Shown here: positions 1 through 11,211 of the stretch, piece by piece
Position numbering within the stretch: position 1 is the stretch's first letter
How the letters are laid out: each line of letters opens with the position of its first letter
Assembly (NCBI GenBank): GCA_016987375.1
Contig: PJRA01000198.1
Span: 852,644 to 890,785, forward strand
Length of the DNA: 38,142 nt
Source: Brachionus koreanus
Taxonomy: Eukaryota; Rotifera; Eurotatoria; Ploima; Brachionidae
Direction of reading: 5' to 3'
Notes under the pieces: model-generated
Seen by the model: the letters and a program-made list of their open reading frames with translations, nothing else
Databases searched by the model: none
Told to the model about the DNA's origin: nothing
Program-made: the position numbers and the translations under genes

Positions 1-353
1 TTGCATTGGAATGGAAGCCTTAAAGCAATGAGAGAACGAAATTGCTCTCTAAATGATGTTTTAAATTTTTACAAAAATTTGTGAGTAGCTTTTAATTTAA
101 TTTGAATTAAATTTTCTATCAATTAAATTTTTTTTTATTAAGTAAGATAGACGAAAATATGCGCTCAGACATGTCTTTGGACTGGATTGCTAGAGAGCAA
201 CAAAGACCAGGCCTAATTGCTTCCGAATTGGAAAGCGTTAGCAATGAAATTGAAACAGCTAGACTAAATGGAAGAGAAATGAGACTTTTAAAGGAAAAAA
301 GAGACATTCTTTTGTTAGCCTCATATCAATTTAGTACAGAACTAATGATTTAA
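1..353 (+). CDS. 3' end of an unrecognised gene (partial, two exons)
   Basis: The last two exons of a gene that begins before the window. Exon 1..80 is open in frame 1. A 62-nt intron (81..142, GTGAGT...TTAAG) joins it to exon 143..353, which ends in TAA. The phases agree (two bases carried over, one taken up). Other acceptors, such as the one at 149-150, give an early stop. The visible part is about 96 residues, hydrophilic and helical, with an Arg/Glu/Leu-rich stretch near the end (RLLKEKRDILLL), so a short coiled coil is likely. There is no membrane segment or known motif. I do not recognise the family. The ATG at 159 is internal and should not be taken as the start. Confidence 0.6.
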
Positions 354-494
354 ATTTATAGTTATTATTTTTTGTAAAATTTGTTCTTTTTTTTTGTTCA
401 AACAAAAATTTAATTAAACTGATTAGAATAGTAAATTTTTATTTAAAAATTTTAATACATTAATCTTTATTTTTTGTTGGACTTAAATATGTGT

Positions 495-902
495 TTATTC
501 ATCAGCTGGTATTCCGAGTTCTTCATTAGTCCATTTGGAAGTATCAGGATAGGGCATGTGTCCAAAGGTGGACTCTGGCTTGTCCCAAATATTGTAGAAT
601 ATCCAAAACCAGGCCAATGTTATAGCCAGTTTTCCGATTGTTGCATTAGTTGCTCCTTGTAGGTTAGCAGCCTCCCTGTAGACGTATCCTTGGTGAACTT
701 TTGGATGTTCAGGCACAGCAAACCAACTGAAAAGAGGATTTGATTTTTTTACCTCATGACCATGAGAATGACCACCACCAAGTTTCAAAGAACTTGTTTT
801 AATTTGTCTATTATTGATTATGCGCCTGGCATTTATAAAACGATCTATTAATTTAACTTTTTTAATGTCTCTCATCATTTCAAAAAAAACGGTCCAGATC
901 AA
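495..902 (-). CDS. NDUFB2: NADH dehydrogenase [ubiquinone] 1 beta subcomplex subunit 2
   Basis: Single-exon gene of 135 residues for the small AGGG accessory subunit of mitochondrial complex I, which sits in the membrane arm. The N-terminal ~45 residues are basic and free of acidic runs, as in a mitochondrial presequence. They are followed by GGGHSHGHE, then one membrane helix around residues 88-105 (LAITLAWFWIFYNIW), then the family signature FGHMPYPDTSKWTNEELGIP, which closely matches vertebrate NDUFB2 (GHFPYPDPSQWTDEELGIP). It is longer than the human protein (105 residues) at the N terminus. Translation could instead begin at Met9 or Met10, since the first eight residues look less like a presequence. 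The family assignment is firm; the start is not. Confidence 0.93.
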   Translation of the reverse strand: MIWTVFFEMMRDIKKVKLIDRFINARRIINNRQIKTSSLKLGGGHSHGHEVKKSNPLFSWFAVPEHPKVHQGYVYREAANLQGATNATIGKLAITLAWFWIFYNIWDKPESTFGHMPYPDTSKWTNEELGIPADE

Positions 903-1558
903 TTAAATCAATGATGTTCCAATTAAGTTTCAAATTTTATAATTTATGCTTTAAAACTCTACTTGATAAATTTTTAAATTATGAATAGCTAAACGCTTTC
1001 AAGCTTCTTTTCATATTTATACTGCACTAAAATTGTCTTAACACTTTTGTTTGTGAATGAATGCTTTTAAATTTTGTGTAATCTTTTTCAAGTCTTAAAA
1101 AAATTCAAAACAATTAAACTCTCAGTAAAATTTATAAAATGAAGAGAAATTTAAAGACAAATTAAACAAAAAATGTTGCTTTTTTTTGATAAATTAAAAA
1201 TTTTTGATAAAAAAAATCTGCAAAAAACTACATTATATTTTGTTGTATTTTTTTTTAACTTTAAAAAATATGTTTTTTTAACCAAATGTATAACAAAAAA
1301 AATATATCAATAAGGTTTTAATTGATTATTGATTTGATTTTCTAAAAATAGAAGCAAATAAAATTTTATTTTACTTAAAAAAGCTGCAACAAAGTATAAC
1401 GTAATTTTTTCCAGAATTTTTTTAAGTAAATTTTAATTTATCAATAAAAAGTATTTTTTGAAAACAATTTTTAACATTCATCAGCATTTTTTGTTTAATT
1501 TTTCTATGAATTTCACAATATCGTAATTTAAAAAAAATCAATTTTTTTCAAAATTTAG
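903..1558. other. A/T-rich spacer
   Basis: Homopolymer-rich A/T sequence between the NDUFB2 start and the next coding-like stretch. It should hold the NDUFB2 promoter, but I see no clear TATA box, repeat or RNA gene. Confidence 0.5.
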
Positions 1559-1843
1559 GTGACCTTCCTTCGCGGAAATTATGAAAAGTTTGATCAGAAA
1601 AATACCTTCTTTTGCAAACAACTTAATAATGTGGAGAAAAAGACTCAAATTGATGTTTTGGATTATAGTTCGAAGGCTTCTCTAGCAATAATTGATCATT
1701 TATTTATTGAGGAAAATCGTGGTCTAGTTGATTCAGTGAAATTTATTGTTTCCCAAATCAAATTAAATATGGAATTAAACCTAACCTACTATAACTTTTT
1801 TTATTTATTAAATGATCTGCTAAAGATAGATTTTTATATATAA
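1559..1843 (+). CDS. Orphan coding-like exon, unknown
   Basis: A 94-codon open stretch ending in TAA, directly preceded by a pyrimidine-rich tract and TTTAG, so it begins like a 3' exon and has no ATG at its start. Base composition is less A/T-rich than the flanks. The reading starts with a short FLRGNYEKFDQ-type stretch that faintly recalls the segment after the first ATPase domain of ABCF proteins (YxGNYxxF), but the rest does not continue that family. No upstream exon could be found in 903..1558. It could be a terminal exon, a gene relic, or a transposon piece. Confidence 0.25.
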   Translation: MTFLRGNYEKFDQKNTFFCKQLNNVEKKTQIDVLDYSSKASLAIIDHLFIEENRGLVDSVKFIVSQIKLNMELNLTYYNFFYLLNDLLKIDFYI

Positions 1844-2508
1844 TTGTGTCTTACTTTAATATATCTTTCTACTAACTCTTTCTCTATGGTATAAACTCAT
1901 CGAGTTAAATTAATAATTGTAAAAAGGACTTTTATTTGATTATTAAATTAAATTAAATTTTTTTCAATTTTTTTTTCAAATCTAGAAATTTTTAAAATTT
2001 AATAGTTAAAAAATGTTTTATTAACCTTAAAGAAAATCAGCTTTTTTAATTTAATTGAAATATTTCAGTCATCATTTCCTGTAAAAAAGCTTGAAAAATT
2101 TTGACTAAATTTTTATATTTGAGAAAATAATCAATATAAAAAATTAAAGTGAAATTTTTATATAACATTGCCCAGGAAACGAAATTTTGTGTATCTTATT
2201 TTAAAAATATAAGAATACCACAGTATTTTTTTTCTTTAAAAGTCTCATTTACACGCTTAATGTTTGAATGTAGACCTTTTTTGAAAATCAATAAAACGAT
2301 GGCAACATGATATGCACAAAAAATATGTTTTTGAATTCCCAGTTAAACTTTTTTTTTAATAAATATATATTTCGTCATTTTAAAGAATTATTGATTTTTC
2401 TTCCTTTTTTTAAAATATTAAATCCAGCCAAAAATTAAAAATTTAATCTCATACTAACATAACATATAAAGAAAGCATACTTTTTAATAATTTTTTCTTA
2501 ATTTAAAC
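1844..2508. other. A/T-rich spacer upstream of PKD2
   Basis: No open frame, repeat or RNA gene stands out. It presumably carries the PKD2 promoter, but no motif is convincing. Confidence 0.4.
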
Positions 2509-5219
2509 ATGTCACACTCTCAATTTGATGAGTCTGGCGCCATGCAGGACATGTACATAAACGATGGTTTTATCCAGGAAGAAGAGCCAGTAGCTATGGA
2601 AGCTGAGGTTTATGTAAATGGCAAAGTTCAGCTAAATTCCAAAAAACAGAAAAAATCCAAAAAAAAGAAAAATGATGAGAAAAATTATTTCTCGATATGC
2701 TGTGGTGTTTTGAGAAAATTATGGGCCACTCGCCAAACTGAAGATATTGACAAAGTCAAACATCCAGAAAGATATGTCAAAATTACTTTAAGAGAGCTAG
2801 TTATATATTTGATATTTTTAGTGGTCATTTGCATCGGTATTTTTATTAATTAAAATTTACCAAAAAAAAAAACAAAACAAAAAAATTAATTTTACTTAGT
2901 GTCGTTCGGAATGATTCATTCAAACACATTCACATTTACCAATGTATTGATCGATTCATTCATAAAATCAAAGGCTGAAGGCTCCGACATTGCATTTGAA
3001 GATGTTGTACACATGAATGAAATATGGACTGTAATTATTAAGTTTGAAATTGTGCATATTTAAAGATAAAAAAATTTATTTTGTCAGATACTGCAAGGAC
3101 CATTTTTGGACAATTATTTCAATGATTTCAAACAAAGCACTAATAATACTGATGATTTAACCAAGTTTATTGCCAATGAAAATCGCATTTTAGGTTTAGC
3201 AAGACTAAGACAAGTCAGAGTTAGAAATGATTCGTGTGTTATTCCAGATGATTTTAAACAAGAAATTAGATTTTGCTACAGCGATTGGGCGCCAAGTCTA
3301 GAAGAAAAAGAACCCTTTGGTCCTTTTGTTGGCCAAAACATGACTTCAAATGTGACAGCGTAAAAATTAAATATAATTTTTTTCATGTATAAATGAATAT
3401 TTTTTTTTTCTAATATAAATTAAAGATGGTTTTATCAAACCGAAAAAGAATTAAAAGGTTCTGGTCATCAGGGTTTAATGAATTACTATGATGGAAGTGG
3501 ATATGTGATGGAGTTGTCACAAGAACGTGAAGAAACCCAGGCCCGTATCCAATACTTATTCGATAATTTATGGATAGACCGAGCAACTAGAGCTGTGTTC
3601 ATCGACTTCACTGTCTACAATGCCAATATCAATTTATTCTGTCAAATAAAGTTACCCAACAAGAAAAAAAGGAAAAAAATTTTTTTTTTAAATTTTTATT
3701 TTTAAGGATAGTTTTTGAGCTACCAGCTACAGGCGGTGTAGTTCCATCCTATATAATGAGACCTGTAAAACTAATAAGATACGTGACCACATTTGATTAC
3801 TTCATATTGGTGTGTGAAATAGTTTTATGTGTTTTTGTTCTTTATTATATAATTGAAGAAGCAATTGAAATACAAAAACATAAATTAAGCTATTTTAAAG
3901 CTTTTTGGAATATTTTAGATGTTGTCATACTGGCAATAGCTGTGGTATGCATAGTATTTAACATTTATAGACAAGAAAAAGTGAGCAATATGCTTGAGAA
4001 ACTTTTGGAAAATGATAATCAATTTATTGACTTTGATTTATTGGCTTATTGGCAAGAGTTATTTAACAATGCAGTTGGTTTTATGTCATTTTTGGCCTGG
4101 ATAAAAGTATTTAAATATGTCAGCTTTAACAAAACAATGACCCAGCTTAGTTTGACTTTGAGCAGATGTGCCAAAGACGTAGTCGGCTTTGCCATCATGT
4201 TTTTCATAGTATTTCTTGCCTATGCTCAGCTTGGCTATTTAATTTTTGGCACCCAGGTTCAAGATTTCAGCACATTTTCCTTTGCCATGTAATTGTTAGT
4301 TTTCAAATTTAAATTTTTAATCCAATCTATTTTTAAGCTTTACTTTATTCCGAATAATTTTGGGAGACTTTGATTTCGAGTCACTAGAAGCAGCTAATCG
4401 GGTACTAGGACCCATATTTTTTCTCACCTATGTATTCTTCGTATTCTTTGTCCTATTGAACATGTTCATAGCCATCATAAACGATACATATGGTGAAATA
4501 AAATCGGAAATTGCAAATCAAAAAAGTGACATTGAACTTGGATCATTTTTCAAGAAAGGATATAACAGAGTTTTGGATAAATTGAACATCCGAAGAGCCC
4601 AGATCATCGATATTCAAAAGGCCATTACTACAGCTGATCTAAATCAAGACAATATTATTGACTTCATTGAATTCAGAAACAATCTTAGAGTATTATTTCT
4701 TAATTTTGTTTGTTATTTTGATGAAGTTTTTTTAGGCCAAGGGTTATGGTGATATTGAAATTGAAGCTCTTTTTTCCAAATATGATCTTGATGGCGACAG
4801 ATGTTTGAATGAAACTGAGCAAAAAAACATGTTCAAGGATCTTTCTGAACAAAACGATGAGCTTAAAGAAGCCTATATGGCTCTAGAACAGGCTAGTGAA
4901 GAAAAGGGAAATGAGGAGAAAAAAAGAAAACGAACCGATGGTGTCTTGTTTGAGGATTATTCAAATTTGTCCAGTCGAATTGATAAAATGGAAACTTCGA
5001 TTGGAAGTATTGTCAATAAAGTAGATTCAGTACTGAATAAGTTGGAAAATGCTGAAAAAAACATAAGAGCCCAATCGGTAATGTTTATTCAATAGATTTC
5101 AAATTAAATTTTTTTTTATTTCTATTTGTTCATAGGGTATGGAATCAGAAGTTAGATCGAAATCAAATGTTTCTAAAAAAATCGATGGCTTGCATTCATT
5201 GACTCAGTCAAATTGCTAG
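2509..5219 (+). CDS. PKD2: Polycystin-2 (TRPP-type cation channel)
   Basis: Eight exons: 2509..2836, 2900..3030, 3088..3359, 3426..3650, 3707..4288, 4338..4689, 4736..5077, 5136..5219. All junctions are GT/AG and in phase, giving 771 residues. In order: short basic cytosolic N terminus; RKLWATRQ before S1 ([13 protein letters not shown]); the extracellular polycystin (TOP) domain with the family Cys pair ([16 protein letters not shown]) and Asn-glycosylation sites; NANINLFC and FELPATGG before S2; S2-S5; pore [10 protein letters not shown] with the Leu-Gly-Asp filter; S6 [13 protein letters not shown]; two EF-hand loops; and a C-terminal coiled coil ([19 protein letters not shown]). Homologues are Ca2+-permeable channels of cilia and ER that pair with PKD1-type proteins. 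The protein is shorter than human PC2 (968 aa), mainly in the N-terminal tail and C terminus. AATAAA lies about 90 nt past the stop. Confidence 0.96.
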
Positions 5220-5528
5220 TCAGAAAAACAAAATAGAAAAAAATTTATCTTTAAAACATTTTATTTAAATTTTTTAATATTTGATATGATATTTTAATTA
5301 TTTTATTTTAATAAAAGCCCTGTTTCCAAAAAATAAATTGTTTTTTTATTTTACAAATTTAGGCAATAATCTACTAGCATATACTCAATAGTGAAAAGGC
5401 TAGAGCTTATGACCAAACCATACTAACAAGCGATAAAAGAAAAATATATTAAAATTAATAATCAATTTTTAATTTTTTCTCTTTAGTTCATCACACATGA
5501 GCTGTTTTCTTGAAATAAATAGATTTAT
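5220..5528. other. PKD2 3' flank
   Basis: Holds the probable PKD2 polyadenylation signal (AATAAA near 5309) and A/T-rich sequence up to the TTAA that flanks the MITE. No gene seen. Confidence 0.5.
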
Positions 5529-5760
5529 TTAACACTCAAAGGCCGGAATTACCTAACCCCTTTTGTTACTTTCTTTATTTGTTTTTTATTCAATAAATTT
5601 AGTCATTTTTATAATTATTTTTTTTCAATTTTATCTTAAATCAAAAACATTATTAAGTTATTTAATTTTTAATGACCAAATAATTTTATCTTTATTGAAA
5701 AAAAGTCAAAAAACGAGTCAAATAAAATGGGTCGAAAAATCCATAGTCTTTGAGTGTTAA
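5529..5760. mobile_element. TTAA-flanked MITE, copy 1 (piggyBac-like)
   Basis: A 224-bp non-coding element (5533..5756) bounded on both sides by TTAA (5529-5532 and 5757-5760). It has inverted ends: the left begins CACTCAAAGGCCGG and the right, reversed, begins CACTCAAAGACTATGG. A second, closely related copy lies at 23641..23876. A TTAA target duplication is the hallmark of piggyBac-superfamily insertion; no transposase is present, so this is a non-autonomous derivative. The 65-codon open frame inside it is Phe/Ile/Leu-rich and has no coding signal. Confidence 0.75.
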
Positions 5761-5762
5761 CG

Positions 5763-6275
5763 AAGTGACTATCGACACAGTATGTGAATAGTCTTTTTTT
5801 TTATTTAATTTTTAAGAGTCAATATTAAAATTTTATTGAAACAATGGAAAAAAATATGTAATTTATTTTTTTAATACTATTTTTTACAAATATTGAACTC
5901 TTAGATACATTTTTTAAAGATGCAAATATTTTGTTATGTATATTTCATGTCTTCTAATGTAAATATTTAAAAACAGTCGTTGATAAAATGGTTATTATTC
6001 TCGATGAAAAAAATAATACATATCATTGATTAAAAGAACAGACAAACAAAAATTAGAATCTAAATCCACCCCAATTGAAAATAAAACTCGATCACAATTG
6101 TGATCTTTAAATTTTTTATATATTCTCTTGATAGATTTGACTTAAGATAACTTTAAATTTTTAATTTTTTTTTATGAATTGTATTCTTATTTATTTTTAT
6201 AAAATATTGCATGTTTAATTTTTTTTGTCAATAATATAAATTTATAGAAATATACTGTGTCAATAGAGGCACTAT
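5763..6275. repeat. Possible second inverted-repeat element
   Basis: Near 5766 GTGACTATCGACACAGTAT and near 6247-6272 the reverse complement of GTGCCTCTATTGACACAGTAT form inverted ends about 480 bp apart, directly next to the MITE. The arms match imperfectly (one indel and a few substitutions) and no target duplication is obvious. There is no coding sequence between them. It may be a degraded MITE or chance. Confidence 0.3.
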
Positions 6276-6873
6276 TTATTTAAAGAAATCGAAATATAGG
6301 TCGATTTAACTTTTAATTTAAGAAATTTAAATTTATTTAGATTAAGAAAAAAAATTGACACATCAAATATATCTTTGAATATAAAGAAATGCTTTAATAA
6401 GCTGACCCAAATATACTATTTGATTAACTTAGAACTAAAAAATTTTGGAAGAATCTAATTAAATGTGTCTGGGCTAATTGGTAAATTTATAAGTAGAAAT
6501 TTAATCTAAATTAAAGTCACTTATTTAAATGTTTTATTAGATTTTTTAAACTATAGTCCTAAAAAAAATTAAAAAAAAAACAAATTTGTCTATTTAAAGT
6601 AAAAAAAATTGAAGTTAAAATTTAATTATGTTAGAGAATATTTTTAAATTTTTTTTTAAATAAATCAAGCCCAGAATCAGAAACAAAGATTTTGAAATTT
6701 TTTTTAAATAAAATTTGATAAATTAATTTTGTTTCCCTTGAAAAGAAAAAATAAATTTTATGAAGAAAAAAATCAGAAATCAAAAATTAGAAATTTTTTT
6801 TTTATTTTTTATTGACAAAATAAAATCTAAGATTTAATTGAATTGTTTAAAATTAAATTTCAAACCAAATTTA
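6276..6873. other. A/T-rich spacer
   Basis: Convergent side of the Ig-type membrane gene. Only A/T-rich sequence and homopolymer runs are seen. Confidence 0.4.
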
Positions 6874-9035
6874 CTAAACAGTTTCCGTAGTCTCTGAATT
6901 TTTAACTTTTTTGGTTTTTTTTACTTTGCCTTCAAGTTGTTTTTCGTTTTCTTCTTTGGACAAACTCTCTTCTGTTTCTTTCTTTTTTACAACTTTTTTT
7001 TTCTTTTTAGGCGATTTTTCTCCACTTTCGCCATTAATTTCTTCAGTATCTATCTTTTTAACTTTTTTCTTTTTGACCTTTTTTGGAACAGGAACTTTAA
7101 TAAGTGTTTGATCCAAATTTTCACCCTGATTATATTCCTCATTTTCATTCTGATTTTGAACAGCATCCTCTACACTTCCAGAGCCATCTTTTAAGTCTTC
7201 GACTGTGCTATCTTCAAATTCTTTTTGTGGAGTTTGTTTCATTACATTTACAACTGAATTCTTGCGAATTATATTCACAAATGAACTGCGTTGTTCTTCT
7301 ACATTCGGAAAGCCAGTACGAGAAGATACTGGATCAAAGCCTGGAACAAAAAATTCATCAATAACATTATCTCTGGATTTAAGCGCTTGATTGCTGAACA
7401 ATGCAGCCCCTATTTTAGGACTTGGCGTTATGTCAGTTTGTCTGGGCTCAGACACATTGCTTCTAATTGCTACATTCGATCTGTTCGAATTCATCAAGTC
7501 TTTTAAATCAAGTTTAGAATTTTTTCTTGATGTATTGACCACAGGAGTTTCTTCTCTAAATGATAAACTCGGCTTTCTCTCAGTCATTTGTGATATAGTG
7601 ACTACGTTTTCTGAAATTTTTTCATTTTTTCCATTTATTGGCTCGGCTGTTCCTAAATTTGGCAAAGATTTTTTTTTCCTTCAAATTATTTTTTTTTCAT
7701 AAAATAAAATAAATTTATTTTTTCAAATTTAAAGCTACATTTCATCGGGCATTATTTCCATTGAGGTTAGTCGGTCTCTGAAAACCCAAAAAAAGTAGAT
7801 GATAATGATGAAGCAAGATGCTACAATTAGGCCAGCACATATATTGCTAACAACCGCTTAATTTTATTTTATTTTTTTTTTAATTAGTTTTTTACTTTTA
7901 AATTAATAAAATTCATACAATAATTAGTGTCCAATTTTGAAAAGGCAGATCTTCCAGTGCAGTAAATGACTGAGCATAGAATAACTAATAAAAGTAATAG
8001 CTGACAAAAAGCTATTATGCTGGACACAACAATTTCCGGCACTCTTATATATTTTCCTTTTTTCAAGTAAGTTCGAATTATATAATAAAATAGCCCTCCC
8101 CAAAGAATACAAAAAGCTACTATTGAGCTAGGAATAATTACTATTGGCGACCAGTATTCATTAGCTGGATAACTGGACACATCTTTTAGGAAGAAAATTT
8201 TATGTTTGATTGAAAAAATTTTTGAAATTACAATCGGGACTAATCCAGAATATGACTTTGATTATTAAGAATCCAATAGATCCCACAATGCAACCAAAAG
8301 TTACCAAAACGTCTGTGGTTGAGTTGGCTTAAATTTAAAAAAATTTAGTAAAAAAATTTTTTTTTGTAAATAGCTTTTCCTATTTACGCTGAAGCAACTT
8401 GGTAAATCCAATGAGTACAATTGCGAGAGAAAATTTAGATATTAATAAGAGAGCGAATAGAACGTGATTGAAATTTCCATTGAAGCAAAGAGTCGATGGA
8501 TCAGGAGTGGTTGTTGTTGGCGCAGGTGTAGTGGTGCTTGTAGTAGTTGTGCTTGTAGTAGTTGTTGTAGTAGTTGTAGGAGCTGGGAAAAAAATTAAAA
8601 TTTTTTATTTAAATTTATTTCAGAGATACAAACGGGCTTCGATTAGATCAACAGAAGCCGAATTTATAGAGCTGCATTCAAAAGTTGAAAAATCCTCTTC
8701 TATTATTCCACTAATTGTGATTGTTGAGATTGTATAAGTAGCATTTATAATGTTATCTTCTCTTATATACCGAGCGGGTATGTTCGAACCCAAAAGCCTA
8801 GTAAGATTAGTTGGATTGTTGTATGGGTATCTTGTCCAGAAAAAAGCTGGGTCTTCTTCAACTAATGTGCAACGTAAAGTGACATTGTTGCCAATGTAAG
8901 CCTGTGGTATTGGCTCAATAAATACCAAGGTGTCTAAAATTTTTGATTTAAAAATTTTTTTTCAATTACCCCAAAATTACTTAGATCATTGAGCTGTGAT
9001 AGAACAATCACAATCTTGAATAACAAATAAAACAT
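6874..9035 (-). CDS. Ig-domain protein with five predicted membrane helices and long charged tail (novel)
   Basis: Seven exons on the minus strand: 9035..8981, 8933..8634, 8582..8388, 8327..8232, 8182..7919, 7856..7739, 7678..6874. All are GT/AG and in phase, giving 610 residues. In order: signal peptide (MFYLLFKIVIVLSQL); one Ig-like domain in exon 2, with VTLRC, FFWTRYP and DFSTFEC giving the Cys-Trp-Cys pattern; a Thr/Pro-rich, probably O-glycosylated stalk; five hydrophobic helices (about residues 157-183, 190-212, 225-250, 265-288, 310-328); then a ~275-residue cytosolic tail rich in Ser, Glu and Lys, ending in KKKK-type repeats. With the N terminus outside, five helices place the tail in the cytosol. 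I do not recognise this architecture. It could be a lineage-specific adhesion or receptor protein. The last intron decides between long and short tails. Confidence 0.8.
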
Positions 9036-11211
9036 TGCAATTTTTTTTACTTGTTTAATTTGTTAAAAATTGATTATTTTCAAAAGTTGAACCAGCTCTC
9101 CTTAGAGATTCATGCAGAATTTGATTAAATTTTGAATTTTTATTTTTTGTTGGATTATGAAATATTTTTTCTACTTTTTATAAGTTAAAAAAATTGACTT
9201 GAAATAAAAAAAATTTATATATATAATAAATAAGTAAGTAAATAAATAAATAAACAAAAAAATTAAAAAATTTTATTGGTGTTTACTTTTCGGCCGACTT
9301 ATCTTAACTACGGTACTAAATTAATTTTAAATTTAAATAAAGTAATGAATCTTTGATTTATTAAGGATTATTTGACGGTTCGTTGTTAAGGACTTTGTCA
9401 GAAAATCTTTATTTTTTGTGACAATTGCGCATTGTTGAGTAAACTCTTGATAGAATTCTTGTTTAAAGACCAGGTTTAGAGCAAGTTTTTGAGCCAATAT
9501 CAGCTTGGAAAATTTTCACTTTAAAATAATTCTCTTTTTTTCTTAGTCACAGATTCAAGTACTTAATTAATCTACTTGTCGATCTAATTGTTTAAAAAAC
9601 TATAATTTAAGAAAAGTGTACATATAAACGTGTTAAATTGCTGAAAGTTTTCAAGAGCTCTATTCCCCGAATGGTTTGTATATTATTATTATTGTCGGCT
9701 TGAAACAATTTTCTTTAGATTCCGATTGTGAAACCTTAGAAGCTAACTATTTTATTATTTTTTCAAATTAATCTTTTAAATTAAAGAAACATTTTAAGAA
9801 TATTATCCAAAATGCGTTGCTTTACCCAATTCTATTTTAAAATATGAAATAAAGCTTTGAAATAAAATTTTTTGCTGTTTTCTTTTTAAAAATTTTTTGA
9901 ATAAAAATTTTCAAATCGGATTTTTTTTTAATTTGATCACAATCAAAGTCCATATAGTTAGAGTGCTTCCAATCAAACATAACAAAATGGCTTCCATATC
10001 AATGAACACGTGGACTGGCCGAATATTTTAAATATGATTTAGTCATGAAACCTCTGGTTATTTCTAATAATCATTAAGTCAACTAGGTCAATGTAACTAT
10101 TAAGATTTTAATTAATTTTATTTGAATTTTGGCAGAAGGAAATATTTGAGAAAAAATTTGATAAAATTAAGATTTGAAAATTCGGATTTTAGCAACCAGA
10201 TTTTTTAATTATTAAGGTTCAGATTCGAAGCTTCCACACTATCAAGATGCTGGTCCAAAAAAACCATTATATTTTTCTATATCTAAGAAAATTTTTTTTT
10301 TTTAAACCAAAGTAACCTGGTCTACGCTGTGAATTTAAAAAATTTTACCATTTTAGATAAAAAAGACAAAATTTATAACTTGTTTTTTTTTTTAAATCTT
10401 TTTTTTTATCTTAAATTTAAATTTATCAAAAAAAGAAAGATTTTTGTTTAATTTGTATTTGAAATTCACATCGTTTTCTTTGTCAATTTAGTTAGACTAA
10501 GTTGACCGTAGAATAACTATTCTCCTTTTTGATCATGAACCATATATAATGAACATAAATTCTGAAAGGTTATGTTTTAGTCCAAAAAATGGTGGGTTGA
10601 ATATGCAAAAAAAAAAATCCCTGTTTCTATGATGAGTAAAAAGAGTAAAAATGTGTATTAATACGAAATTCAAATTCTGTCCTTCAAAATATACATTATA
10701 CCCAATTTTATTCTAAATTCTAAAACATGACTTTTTTTTCTGGAAAAAAATACAAAAATTTAAGAGTTCAAATAAAATATTTATTATTTTAAGTTAGTTC
10801 TTAAGATTTTCAAGTTTTTTTTTATATTTTTTTTAATTGATTTTTGTATTTCTAATTTTTTCATTTTAATTTTTATTTGTATGCTTCTATTACGTACACA
10901 AAGAATCTAATTAATTTTAAGCAATTTTTCTCTCTAAGAATACAAATCTTAGTTCTATTTTCTAAATCTAATTTTTTCATTTTTTGAAAATTTTCAAAAT
11001 ACCAGAGACTCTCTATTGAATTAAACTCACAATATTTAAATTACAGCCATAATTCTAAGTTATGTTAAATGTTAAGAAAAAAGGGAATTGAGTGCTCTTC
11101 AAAATGATTTATCTAACTCAAATAACTAAGTTTATTTGATTCTAAAAAATTTTATTAAACAAAAACCTTAAATTAAAATTTTGAAATTTTGGTACTGTTT
11201 CGTCATTTTTG
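9036..11211. other. Long A/T-rich spacer
   Basis: More than 2 kb with no credible coding exon on either strand. It holds a short AAAT/AAGT-type simple repeat near 9230-9256 and many homopolymer runs. It may carry promoter elements of the Ig-type gene at its left end. Confidence 0.4.

Noticed and set aside
5563..5760. 65-codon plus-strand frame
   Set aside because: Lies inside the MITE; composition is A/T-driven and copy 2 does not preserve it.
6911..7702. Several plus-strand open frames of 61-103 codons
   Set aside because: They are antisense to the Lys/Glu-rich exon 7 of the Ig-type gene; their Phe/Ser/Leu-rich content is what antisense of Lys/Glu codons gives.
8468..8737. Plus-strand Val/Gly-rich open frame
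   Set aside because: Antisense of the Thr-rich stalk and the Ig exon on the minus strand.
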